Shown: in pieces, positions 18,342 to 26,550 of the stretch
How the letters are laid out: each line of letters starts with the position of its first letter
How positions within the stretch are numbered: the first letter of the stretch is position 1
NCBI GenBank assembly: GCA_938038445.1
Contig: CALHRZ010000004.1
Span: forward strand, 1-64,000
Source: an uncultured bacterium
GTDB lineage: Bacteria > Verrucomicrobiota > Kiritimatiellia > CAIKKV01
Length of the DNA: 64,000 nt
Direction of reading: 5' to 3'
The notes under the pieces: generated by a model
The model's database searches: none
What the model was told of the DNA's origin: nothing
What the model saw: the letters and a program-made list of their open reading frames with translations, nothing else
Position numbers and translations under genes: made by a program

Positions 18342-19645
18342 ATCGCGCGACCATTGTCACCTGGTCCAGCCGCTGTCCTGATCCGCGGGTAGAGTCCTTT
18401 TTGCGCCGGCCGGCGGTGGATTCGGAGGCGGAGCGTGCGGCCCGGACTGTTTTGGAGGAAATTCGGCGGGAAGGAGATGGCGCAGTCCGTCGCGCCGCGA
18501 TGCGGTTCGACGGCTGCGATTTGAGTCGGGCAGGGCTGCGGGTAACGGGCGAGGAATTTGAGAAAGCGCATCGGGTCTTGGATGCACAATTCAAGCGGGT
18601 TTGTCGGCAGGCGCAGGGGCGGATTGTCCGTTTCGCCAGGGCCGGTTTGCGGCGTTCTTGGCGGTTGCGGGATTCCGCCGGCGCGGACATGGGGGAACGG
18701 TTTGTGCCGTTCGATCGTGTCGGGGTTTATATCCCGGGGGGAGCGGCGCCGCTTGTTTCCACCGTGCTCATGACCGTTCCGTTGGCGCGGGTGGCCGGGG
18801 TTCCCGAAATTGTGGCTTGTACGCCGGCGAATCGTGAAGGGCGCGTGGATCCGCATCTGTTGTTTGCGCTGGAAACGGCCGGCGCGACCGAAGTGTACCG
18901 CATCGGAGGCGTGCAAGCGATCGGTCTGATGGCGTTCGGAACCGAAAGCGTCCGGCGCGTTCAGAAGATTGTCGGACCGGGGGGTCCGTTCGTCACGGCG
19001 GCCAAGCGGCTGGTATATGGGGAGGTTGCGGTGGACATGGTGGCGGGACCCAGCGAAATTGCAGTGCTGGCCGATGAGTCGGCGCGGCCCGATTTTGTCG
19101 CGGCGGATTTGCTTTCGCAAGTCGAGCATGGATCGGGGCATGAGAAGGGGTTGCTGGTGACGGACAGCCGGAAGCTGGCGGAGGCGGTTCGGGACGCGCT
19201 CGAGGGAGTGCTCGAGCGCCTTCCCCGGGCGGAAGCCGTTCGGACCGTTCTTTCCAGGGAAGGGGTGCTTCTTGTCGTGGTCCCTTCCCTGGAAGAGGGT
19301 GTGACGCTTTGCGAGGCTTTTGCGCCGGAGCATCTTGAAATCATGGTTCGGAATGCCCGCCGATGGGCGGCACGTATCCGCCGTGCCGGGGCGGTTTTTA
19401 TCGGGCCCTGGACTCCGGAGTGTGTGGGCGATTATGCCGCCGGCCCGAGTCATGTGTTGCCCACCGGCGGGACGGCCGCATTTTTCTCCGGCTTGACGGC
19501 GAACGATTTTCTGCGGCGGATCAGCGTTCTGGAATTCGGACGGACCGCTTTTGGACGGGTATGGCCGATCGTCGAAACGTTCAGTCGGATCGAAGGGCTT
19601 GGGGCTCATGGACTTTCGGGCCGGATTCGTCGGGAGTGCTCATGA
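18338..19645 (+). CDS. hisD: Histidinol dehydrogenase
   Basis: The 435-aa zinc enzyme carries out the last two steps of histidine synthesis, histidinol to histidine. 'VPFDRVGVYIPGG' and 'VDMVAGPSEIAVLADE' are family signatures. Residues in the zinc site are present: Q261 and H264 (SQVEHG), D365 (GDYAAGPSH) and H424 (GAHG), with catalytic E331-H332 (FAPEHLE); they sit five residues or less from the positions in the E. coli enzyme. ATG at 18338 overlaps the previous stop (ATGA). The longer frame from 18212 is inside the TonB-like gene. hisC follows with a further overlap. Confidence 0.96.
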   Translation: MNRATIVTWSSRCPDPRVESFLRRPAVDSEAERAARTVLEEIRREGDGAVRRAAMRFDGCDLSRAGLRVTGEEFEKAHRVLDAQFKRVCRQAQGRIVRFARAGLRRSWRLRDSAGADMGERFVPFDRVGVYIPGGAAPLVSTVLMTVPLARVAGVPEIVACTPANREGRVDPHLLFALETAGATEVYRIGGVQAIGLMAFGTESVRRVQKIVGPGGPFVTAAKRLVYGEVAVDMVAGPSEIAVLADESARPDFVAADLLSQVEHGSGHEKGLLVTDSRKLAEAVRDALEGVLERLPRAEAVRTVLSREGVLLVVVPSLEEGVTLCEAFAPEHLEIMVRNARRWAARIRRAGAVFIGPWTPECVGDYAAGPSHVLPTGGTAAFFSGLTANDFLRRISVLEFGRTAFGRVWPIVETFSRIEGLGAHGLSGRIRRECS

Positions 19646-20691
19646 ACCTATGGATTCGCAAGGCGGTTCGGCGGATGAAGGGGTACACGCCGGGCGAGCA
19701 GCGGGCGGGGCGTGGGATACTTAAACTGAACACGAACGAGAATCCCTATCCTCCCTCGCCGCGTGTAACGGCTGCCCTCCGGCAATTTTCCGTCTCTTCG
19801 CTTCGTCTTTATCCGGATCCTTCGAGTCGAATGCTTCGGGAGGCCTTGGCCCGGCTGCATGGCGTGAGTCCCGAGCAGATTCTGGTGGGGAATGGGTCGG
19901 ATGAGATTCTGCGCTTGATCACGCTGGCGTTTGTGGAGGATGACGGGGCGATTGCGCGTTTTGATCCTTCGTACAGTTTGTACGATGTACTGGCCCAATG
20001 CCGGGGAGTTCCGCTCCGGCGGGTGGCCTTAGGTCCTGGGTTCGGGTGGCGGATGCCGCCGGCCGGATTGCGCGCGTCGGTATTTTTTTTGACGATGCCG
20101 AACAGCCCGACCGGCCGAAGTTATCCGGGGGCGGAAATCGGGCGGTTTTGCGCGCGGTTCGAGGGCATTGTGATTTTGGACGAAGCGTATGCGGAATTCG
20201 CGCGCTGGGATGGAATGGAACTGGCCCGAACGCGCCCGAACGTTTTGGCGGTTCGGACCCTTTCGAAGGCGTATGGTCTGGCCGGCGCCCGTCTGGGATA
20301 TGCCGTTGGCCCCGCGGAACTCATTGCCGCGTTGAACAAGGTCAAGGACTCGTACAACGTCAATCGCCTCACGCAGGAGATCGCACGGGCGGCGGTGGAG
20401 GATCAGGAGTATCTAGGGCGCGTGGTGAGCCGCATCCGGCGGACGCGGGAAAGGTTATCCAAACGGCTGGAAGCGCTGGGTTTTACCGTCATTCCTTCCG
20501 AGGCGAATTTCGTTTGGGCTTCGCCGGGGCGAATGAAGGCGCATCGGCTGACGGAGGCATTGGGCGCGCAGGGAATTCTGGTCCGGTATAATGCGGAAGA
20601 GTGGCATCCGGATTTCGTACGCATCACCGTAGGAACGGAGACGCAGATGCGCCGGTTGATTCAGGCGATTCAGACCATTCAAGGGAGCTGA
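19642..20691 (+). CDS. hisC: Histidinol-phosphate aminotransferase
   Basis: A 349-aa fold-type I PLP enzyme that transaminates imidazole acetol phosphate in histidine synthesis. '[17 protein letters not shown]' near the N-terminus, '[12 protein letters not shown]', '[15 protein letters not shown]' and '[11 protein letters not shown]' are HisC motifs; the PLP lysine is K209 in '[15 protein letters not shown]'. ATG at 19642 overlaps the hisD stop; the ORF continues open upstream within hisD, which is not the real start. hisD and hisC are next to each other but the other his genes are absent from the window. Confidence 0.95.
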   Translation: MNLWIRKAVRRMKGYTPGEQRAGRGILKLNTNENPYPPSPRVTAALRQFSVSSLRLYPDPSSRMLREALARLHGVSPEQILVGNGSDEILRLITLAFVEDDGAIARFDPSYSLYDVLAQCRGVPLRRVALGPGFGWRMPPAGLRASVFFLTMPNSPTGRSYPGAEIGRFCARFEGIVILDEAYAEFARWDGMELARTRPNVLAVRTLSKAYGLAGARLGYAVGPAELIAALNKVKDSYNVNRLTQEIARAAVEDQEYLGRVVSRIRRTRERLSKRLEALGFTVIPSEANFVWASPGRMKAHRLTEALGAQGILVRYNAEEWHPDFVRITVGTETQMRRLIQAIQTIQGS

Positions 20692-20692
20692 G

Positions 20693-21502
20693 ATGCGATT
20701 GATTCGGTATGAAGATGGATATGGGAAGCGGGGTTGGGGGATTGAGGAAGCGGACGGCACGGTTCGGGAATTGGGGGGTTCGCCGCTTGTGATGCGCCCT
20801 TTGCCCGGCCGAACGGTTCAGGGGGTCAAGCGCTTGGCGCCGGTCGAGCAGCCGCCGGCGATTCTGTGCATCGGAGCGAACTATCGCAAACACATCGAGG
20901 AATCGAATGCCGCGATTCCGTCCCATCCGGTGCTTTTCATGAAGGGGCCGAACGCGGTTCAGGATCCGGGGGGGCCGATTCGGCTTCCGCGGTATTTACG
21001 CAGCGAGAGCGTGGATTATGAAGCGGAACTGGCGGTGGTGATCGGGCGGCCTTGCCGCAATGTCCGCCCTGAAGAGGCGCTGGATTATGTCATGGGATAT
21101 ACGGCGGCCAACGATGTGAGTGCACGGGATTGGCAGCGGAACGGCGGGGGAGGCCAATGGTGCCGCGGTAAAACATTCGACACCTTCTTGCCGCTGGGGC
21201 CCTGCCTTGTGACCCCGGAAGAGATTCCCGATCCGCAGCAACTGAAGATTCGGGGGTTGCTGAATGGACAGGTGGTGCAAGAGAGCCACACATCGAATAT
21301 GTTGTTCGATGTTCGGACGCTGATTGCTTTTTTGAGCGGGAGCACAACGCTGTATCCCGGAACCGTGATTTTGACGGGCACACCCGAAGGGGTAGGAATG
21401 GCCAGAACGCCCCCTGTGTGGCTCAAGCCGGGGGATGTGTTTACGGTGGAAATCGAGCGGATCGGCGCGTTATCCAACCCTGTGGAAGAGGAGGGCGTAT
21501 GA
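20693..21502 (+). CDS. Fumarylacetoacetate hydrolase-family protein
   Basis: The 269-aa protein belongs to the FAH/HpcE fold of metal-dependent hydrolases and isomerases. '[12 protein letters not shown]' and '[11 protein letters not shown]' start the domain, the metal-binding acidic set is '[12 protein letters not shown]' (two Glu) and '[14 protein letters not shown]' (Asp), and '[14 protein letters not shown]' is the conserved end. The substrate cannot be told from sequence: 2-hydroxyhepta-2,4-diene-1,7-dioate isomerase, acylpyruvase and 2,4-diketo-3-deoxy-sugar-acid hydrolase are all in this family. ATG lies 1 nt after the hisC stop, so it is the last gene of the plus-strand run. The next gene converges on it, 19 nt away. 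Confidence 0.9.
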   Translation: MRLIRYEDGYGKRGWGIEEADGTVRELGGSPLVMRPLPGRTVQGVKRLAPVEQPPAILCIGANYRKHIEESNAAIPSHPVLFMKGPNAVQDPGGPIRLPRYLRSESVDYEAELAVVIGRPCRNVRPEEALDYVMGYTAANDVSARDWQRNGGGGQWCRGKTFDTFLPLGPCLVTPEEIPDPQQLKIRGLLNGQVVQESHTSNMLFDVRTLIAFLSGSTTLYPGTVILTGTPEGVGMARTPPVWLKPGDVFTVEIERIGALSNPVEEEGV

Positions 21503-21521
21503 ACGGGGTGATGGGGATTAT

Positions 21522-22676
21522 TCATTGGGCGAGCAATTCTTCGACATGACGGCGAAGCGTTGAGCCGATCGCTTCGATGGTTCCCACCTCGCGGAAGCGC
21601 GTGAGTCCTTCTTCCGCCAATTTTTGACGAAGGAGGGGATGGCGATGGAGGTGGCGGATTGCATCGGCGAGTGAGTCGGGATTGGCCCGGGGACAGAGCC
21701 AGAGATGGCGACCGTGTTCGAAAACGCTTCGGATGGCCGGGCTATCGCCCGTCACGACCGGCAAGCCCATGGCGAGTGCTTCGTAGATTTTATTCTGAAT
21801 GGTCATAAGGGATTGGGGAGTGGTTCCGAAGGCGCCGAGTGCGAGATCGGCTTCTGCCAGGCAGTCCGGCACTCGATCAGAAGGAACGGGGGGGTCGAAG
21901 CGGACGTTGAGGAGGCCGTTCTGCCGGGCGAACCGTTCTGCGTTTGGCCGATCGGGTCCATCCCCGACGAACCGGAAGCGGATGTCGGACCGATCTCGAA
22001 GGAGGGCGGCGGTGCGGATCATCGTTTCGACGCCATGGTTGGGGATGAAAGTTCCGACATACACAATCCGGAAGGTATTGTCGGCGGAAGGCCGAGGGGA
22101 GCGTGGTAAGAACAGGGTGGTATCCGCGCCGGTGGGGACCAGTCGGACGCGTTCGGGGGGGACGCCGAACTCCCGGCGGGTCCACGCGGCATATTCTGAA
22201 GTGTCTTGGAGGATTCGGTTGGGTTTTCGAAGGGCCATCTGTTCCATGGCATGGAGCAGTTTTCCTGTGAGGGGGGCGCGTTGGGTGAGGCCTCTTTCTA
22301 CGGCGATCAGCCAGGGCGACATGAAGGCGTCGAGAACGTATGGGTGCCGGTGCCGGCGTGCTATATGGTGGGCGAGAGGCACATCGAAAATTCCGGGGTA
22401 GCCGAGGACCAGAAGGTCCCAGGGGCCGGTTTTCCGAATGCCGGCGATCAGGCGGGTCCAGGCTTGGATGAGGCGAAATCCGAAAAAGGGGTTTCGCCAT
22501 CCGCCGCGGGCGAGGCGAACACGGTCTTCAACATCGCCCCAGAGGGGGGCGTGGCATTCGAGCACTTCGAGACCGGCCTGGCGGGCGCCGGCGATCAGGA
22601 TCCGATTTCGGGAATATTCCCGACGCCAAGTTCCGAACCAGCAGATGCGGAGGGGTCTATCGATCGTGCGGGTCAT
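21522..22676 (-). CDS. Glycosyltransferase, GT4-like
   Basis: The 384-aa protein has the GT-B layout: N-terminal 'LRICWFGTWRREYSRNRILI', a linker, and a C-terminal domain starting 'FRIVYVGTFIPNHGVETMI' with 'FRFVGDGPDRP' and the nucleotide-sugar site 'IYEALAMGLPVVTGDSPA' (the usual E(x7)E of GT4 is approximated here). It probably transfers a sugar from a nucleotide donor to a cell-envelope acceptor. ATG at 22676 overlaps the rluD stop (ATGA). Its acceptor is unknown. Confidence 0.88.
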   Translation of the reverse strand: MTRTIDRPLRICWFGTWRREYSRNRILIAGARQAGLEVLECHAPLWGDVEDRVRLARGGWRNPFFGFRLIQAWTRLIAGIRKTGPWDLLVLGYPGIFDVPLAHHIARRHRHPYVLDAFMSPWLIAVERGLTQRAPLTGKLLHAMEQMALRKPNRILQDTSEYAAWTRREFGVPPERVRLVPTGADTTLFLPRSPRPSADNTFRIVYVGTFIPNHGVETMIRTAALLRDRSDIRFRFVGDGPDRPNAERFARQNGLLNVRFDPPVPSDRVPDCLAEADLALGAFGTTPQSLMTIQNKIYEALAMGLPVVTGDSPAIRSVFEHGRHLWLCPRANPDSLADAIRHLHRHPLLRQKLAEEGLTRFREVGTIEAIGSTLRRHVEELLAQ

Positions 22677-23632
22677 GAACGATATCTAGCCGCAGCGTGC
22701 CCGCTGGGAGGCGATGCGATCTCGAGCCTTTTCAACAACTCGGCCATATCGGGCGGCGGTTGGACTTCAAAGTGGAGAGGCCGGCAAGTAGCGGGATGGC
22801 GAAAGGCCAGTTTAAATGCGTGAAGCATTTGGCGGGAGATTGGGATGGGGAGGGGGGGCATATGGCGGCGGGCGTAGAGGGGATCGCCGGCGACGGGATG
22901 CCCGATATGGGCGAGATGGACGCGAATTTGGTGAGTTCGCCCGGTTTCGAGCCGAAGCTTGAGGAGGGACCACTGAGCGAAGACGCGAAGAGTTTCATAA
23001 TGGGTCACGGCCGGTTTTCCGCTTGGAGGTGTGGCGCTCATTTTTTTGCGGTCGGCCATGGCGCGGCCGATGGGGGCTTCGATGCGGCCTGCAGAGGGTG
23101 AAGGGTGGCCGGCGGCCAGGGCGAGGTAGATTTTCTCCACTTGACGGCTTTTGAATTGGGATTGAAGAGAGCGGAGCGCGGCCTCGGTTTTCGCAACGAC
23201 CATCAGGCCGCTGGTGTCCTTATCGAGGCGGTGGACGATTCCGGGTCGTTGTTCGCCGCCGATGCCCCGGAGAGAGGGGCAGTGGTGGAGGAGGGCGTGG
23301 ACCAAGGTTCCGGTGGGATGGCCGGCGGCCGGATGCACCACGAGGCCGGGGGGTTTGTTCAGGACGAGAAGCGAGACGTCTTCGAATAGGATGTCGAGCG
23401 GAATGGGTTCGGCTTCGAGGGTGGAAGAGCGTGGGGGAGGAAGAACGATGCGGACGCGGAGTCCCGCGGAGATCCGAAGGCTGGGCTTCAGCGTACGGTT
23501 TCCGATCGTGATATAGCCTTGCGCGATTAGGGATTGAATCCGGGCGCGCGAGAGATCGGGCCGTTGTCGCGCGAGCCAGGCGTCGAGCCGCTGTCCCTGG
23601 GCTTCAGGCGGGACGATCAGTTCGTCGGTCAT
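22673..23632 (-). CDS. rluD: 23S rRNA pseudouridine synthase, RluD family
   Basis: A 319-aa enzyme with an N-terminal S4 RNA-binding domain ('QRLDAWLARQRPDLSRARIQ') and a pseudouridine synthase catalytic domain. The motif HRLD at residues 134-137, followed by KDTSGL, holds the catalytic aspartate, and 'LETGRTHQIRVHLAHIGHPV' is the usual C-terminal RluD-family block. The start ATG at 23632 lies 29 nt inside the lgt gene; the frame open further upstream to 24262 is a shadow of lgt. RluD rather than RluC is chosen from its length and the S4 domain. Confidence 0.92.
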   Translation of the reverse strand: MTDELIVPPEAQGQRLDAWLARQRPDLSRARIQSLIAQGYITIGNRTLKPSLRISAGLRVRIVLPPPRSSTLEAEPIPLDILFEDVSLLVLNKPPGLVVHPAAGHPTGTLVHALLHHCPSLRGIGGEQRPGIVHRLDKDTSGLMVVAKTEAALRSLQSQFKSRQVEKIYLALAAGHPSPSAGRIEAPIGRAMADRKKMSATPPSGKPAVTHYETLRVFAQWSLLKLRLETGRTHQIRVHLAHIGHPVAGDPLYARRHMPPLPIPISRQMLHAFKLAFRHPATCRPLHFEVQPPPDMAELLKRLEIASPPSGHAAARYRS

Positions 23633-24440
23633 AGGCGTGACGGGAAAGGCGATAAAAGGCAAAGGCCGAAGCGGCGAGGAGTCCGAGGCTGATCCATTGG
23701 GCGGAAGTGAGACCGAGCCAAACGAGCCGTTCCGCCTTGTCTCCGCGGAGGAACTCGAGAAAAAAACGGGCCATGGGATAGAGGGCGAAATAGAGGGCCG
23801 TGATTGCGCCATCCCGGTGGGGTCGGCGGTAGGCGATGTTAAGGATGAGATAGATTCCGACATTAGCGAGAGCTTCCAAGGGTTGGACGGGAAAGAGGGG
23901 ATGGGCATGGAGAGCAGAGGGGGGAAGGGTTTTGAGGTATTCGACCTGGTACCACCATGCGGTGGAGTGGGCGGGGTAGGTGAAGGCGAAGGGGCCGTTG
24001 TAGGGAAAACCGTGGCAGCAGCTATTGAGGGTGCAACCGATCCGTCCAAGCGCATGGCCGAGGGGCAAGGCGGTGAGGGTGAAATCGAAGAGATGCCAAG
24101 GGGGGACGCGGCGTGCTTTGGCGAAACGCCAGATCGTGAATGCGGCTCCGAAAAAGCCGCCATAGAAGACGAGCCCGCCCTGGTCAATTCGGATGACTTG
24201 AATGGGGTCGGCCAGGAATTCGCGGGGATTGGAGAGGACGTAGGCGAGGCGGGCGCCGGCAATGCCGCCGATCAGAATCCAGAAGACGAGATCGGAGACA
24301 AAGGCGGAATCGCGTCCTTCCCTTCGGCCCAGGAGCGTCAGATGAAAAAGGCCGGCCGCGAAACCGAGGGCCATCAGGACGCCATACCAGTGGACAGGGC
24401 GTCCTAGGAGTTCGGCGCAGATGGGATCGGGCATTAACAT
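23604..24440 (-). CDS. lgt: Prolipoprotein diacylglyceryl transferase
   Basis: The 278-aa inner-membrane enzyme adds diacylglycerol to the lipobox cysteine of prolipoproteins; the lipoprotein-type gene at 45309-48494 would be a substrate. 'RPVHWYGVLMALGF', 'VFYGGFFGAAFTIWRFA' and the signature 'LGRIGCTLNSCCHG' are present, with at least five hydrophobic segments. ATG at 24440 (or 24434) is preferred to the upstream ATG at 24491, since the family starts shortly before the 'HWYG' block; no clear Shine-Dalgarno site supports either. It starts an lgt-rluD-glycosyltransferase unit. Confidence 0.93.
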   Translation of the reverse strand: MLMPDPICAELLGRPVHWYGVLMALGFAAGLFHLTLLGRREGRDSAFVSDLVFWILIGGIAGARLAYVLSNPREFLADPIQVIRIDQGGLVFYGGFFGAAFTIWRFAKARRVPPWHLFDFTLTALPLGHALGRIGCTLNSCCHGFPYNGPFAFTYPAHSTAWWYQVEYLKTLPPSALHAHPLFPVQPLEALANVGIYLILNIAYRRPHRDGAITALYFALYPMARFFLEFLRGDKAERLVWLGLTSAQWISLGLLAASAFAFYRLSRHAYDRRTDRPA

Positions 24441-24600
24441 AAAGAGAGGATACCGTTCGATTGGGGGTGGGAACAAGCGCTTTTTGTCCACGGAACAGGA
24501 CCGCAGGTTATGGGGAACTGGCGAAGAAACGTCCTTATTGCGGAAGCCGGAACTTGAGGGATGCCACGCGAGCGTTTTACCGGAGCGTCCTGCGGCCTCC

Positions 24601-25437
24601 TCAAAACCGCAAGAGCGCGTGAATCATCTGATCCTGTTGGTGTTCGAGAACGATGGTTCCCGGAATTTGAGCGCGCAGCACGCGGTTGTTATCCGTGATG
24701 ATGCAATGCCCCTGATGGCAGGTTCTTGGACCGATTGGGCCGAGCGCGTTGGCCGAGGTGAAGCCGGTGAAGGGGCATTGGCGGCGGGCGAGGATCGGCT
24801 CGCGCAAAAAGACACGCGGCTGGTTGAGGAGGTAACGCCGGCGTCCCGCCGGGGTCTGGAGATCCTCTTCGTGCAGAAACTCCTCGATTCTGCCGCCACC
24901 TCCAGTTGGGCAAAAACGATACATCACTCCTTTTTCGCGGATCTGCCGACCGAGGTTCCGGATTCCGCCATCGGCGCAGATGGCGATAATGGCGCGGACG
25001 CCGTGGAAGTCGAATACGGTACGTTCGGCGGGACCCGGCTCAAGTCCCGCTTGCTGTTCGGCTGGGGTTAGAACGTGTTTGCGCTGGACGGTTCGCGTCC
25101 CGTCGGGGCGGGCGACCAGGCAACTGTTGTAAAACCGGCCGGCTTCGCGCTCGAGGAATCCGGCGAGGATGGTCAATCCGTAACGTCGTGCCAGGGCCGA
25201 CACCTGACGGCAGGTTGGTCCGTTAACGGGCTCTGCAACGGCGTGGAGGAAATCGGGCGTCATCTCAGGGTCATAGCCGTGGAGAACTCCTTCTGCGAAG
25301 AGGATTACCTGGACCCCGACGGCCGCGGCGGCAGCGACTTGGCGTTCGAGTCGTTGCAAAATATCGGGGGTTCCTCCGCCCGCATGAATTTGGGCGGCGG
25401 CGACATGCAACAGGAGGGGTTTGCGCAAGGTGTTCAT
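24601..25437 (-). CDS. Carbon-nitrogen hydrolase (nitrilase superfamily)
   Basis: The 278-aa protein has the Glu-Lys-Cys triad of the superfamily: E49 in 'VILFAEG', K120 in 'VQRKHVLTP', and C154 in 'IIAICADGGIR'. Nitrilase, amidase and carbamoylase branches are all possible; the substrate is not evident. Its ATG is 4 nt after the stop of the Gfo/Idh/MocA gene, with TAAGGG between, so the two form an operon and may act on the same carbohydrate or amide. 160 bp separate it from lgt. Confidence 0.88.
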   Translation of the reverse strand: MNTLRKPLLLHVAAAQIHAGGGTPDILQRLERQVAAAAAVGVQVILFAEGVLHGYDPEMTPDFLHAVAEPVNGPTCRQVSALARRYGLTILAGFLEREAGRFYNSCLVARPDGTRTVQRKHVLTPAEQQAGLEPGPAERTVFDFHGVRAIIAICADGGIRNLGRQIREKGVMYRFCPTGGGGRIEEFLHEEDLQTPAGRRRYLLNQPRVFLREPILARRQCPFTGFTSANALGPIGPRTCHQGHCIITDNNRVLRAQIPGTIVLEHQQDQMIHALLRF

Positions 25438-25440
25438 CCC

Positions 25441-26475
25441 TTAGGAGCCGGGGAGTTCGTTGCGATCGAGGCGGATTTCACGGCCTTCCCGCGCGGCCAT
25501 TTCGGCGGCAAACACGGGCGATACGGCGCGGATGCCCTCCTCGAGGTTTGGGTGATGGGAGCGGCCCTGGCGGATGGCGCGATACCATTCGATGAGGTTT
25601 GCGCGGTCGTGTTCCGGGTCATTGGGGGGGACGGCGATGGGTTCGCGGGGCTCCGGTTCATTGCGGCGTCGGGGTTGGAACCAGGCTTGGCGCGAGTGGG
25701 TGTTAAGGTACAGGTTTCCCTTTGTTCCGAACAGACGAAGTTCGTGACAATATGCGGTGACGTGATAGCAGTTGAGGGTGCCGACCAGACCGTCCTTGTG
25801 GCGCAGAAGCACATTAGAGGCATCGGCGGTTTGGGTATTTGGATTGGCGTCGTAACGCATCATGGCTTGAACCGCTGCCACGGGGCCAAAGAGGAACTGG
25901 AGGGCATGCAGCATGTGGACGCCGCATTGAAAAAGCATGCCGCCCGGGTTGCGATCGGCCAAGCCGCGCCAGTCGCCGGGTCGGATTTCAAGACCACCCG
26001 AATGGGAGGAGTTGGCTTCATAGGCCACCAGGGTGCCGAGGCGGCCGTTTTCCCAATATTCCTTAGCCAGCCGCAACAGTCCATCGGAGGGGCAATGGTT
26101 ATGGCCGACTCCGACGACTCGTCCTGTTTGACGTTGAGCCTGGCGGAGCTGGCTGCACTCGGCGGGGCTGGCGCAGAGGGGTTTTTCGACGAACACATGG
26201 AGCCCGGCGTGCATCGCCGCGAGGGCCAATCGGGCGTGGGAATCGGCACCCGTGCTGATGACCACCGCTTCGAGACCGGGGTGGCGCAACATTTCGGAGT
26301 AATCGGCAAAGGTGGGGGGGCCGTTTTCTTCGGAGGCGGCGGCCGCCAACCATTCCGGGTTGCGGTCGCAGAGCGCTGCAATTTCGAACAGTCCGGTCTC
26401 CCGCATTCGATCCCGGCGGTATTTGCCGAAGTTCCAGACACCGACCATAGCGACTTTGAGTTTAGAATCATTCAT
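25441..26475 (-). CDS. Gfo/Idh/MocA-family oxidoreductase
   Basis: A 344-aa NAD(P)-dependent sugar or inositol dehydrogenase-type protein. The N-terminal Rossmann domain has 'KVAMVGVWNFGKYRRDRM' and 'ALCDRNPEWL'; the family's E-K-P motif is E97-K98-P99 in 'HVFVEKPL', and 'HNHCPSDG' and 'PGGMLFQCGVHMLHALQFLFG' follow in the C-terminal domain, where the His serves as catalytic base in related enzymes. It has no signal peptide, so acts in the cytoplasm. The sequence is next to the GH42-like gene and could oxidise a released sugar; substrate unknown. Confidence 0.9.
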   Translation of the reverse strand: MNDSKLKVAMVGVWNFGKYRRDRMRETGLFEIAALCDRNPEWLAAAASEENGPPTFADYSEMLRHPGLEAVVISTGADSHARLALAAMHAGLHVFVEKPLCASPAECSQLRQAQRQTGRVVGVGHNHCPSDGLLRLAKEYWENGRLGTLVAYEANSSHSGGLEIRPGDWRGLADRNPGGMLFQCGVHMLHALQFLFGPVAAVQAMMRYDANPNTQTADASNVLLRHKDGLVGTLNCYHVTAYCHELRLFGTKGNLYLNTHSRQAWFQPRRRNEPEPREPIAVPPNDPEHDRANLIEWYRAIRQGRSHHPNLEEGIRAVSPVFAAEMAAREGREIRLDRNELPGS

Positions 26476-26550
26476 GCTGCGATAGTCCTATTTGGTTATC
26501 GGGGTGATGTTATGGGAAACTCTGTTGCCGCGAGACAAAGGGCGGGAGCT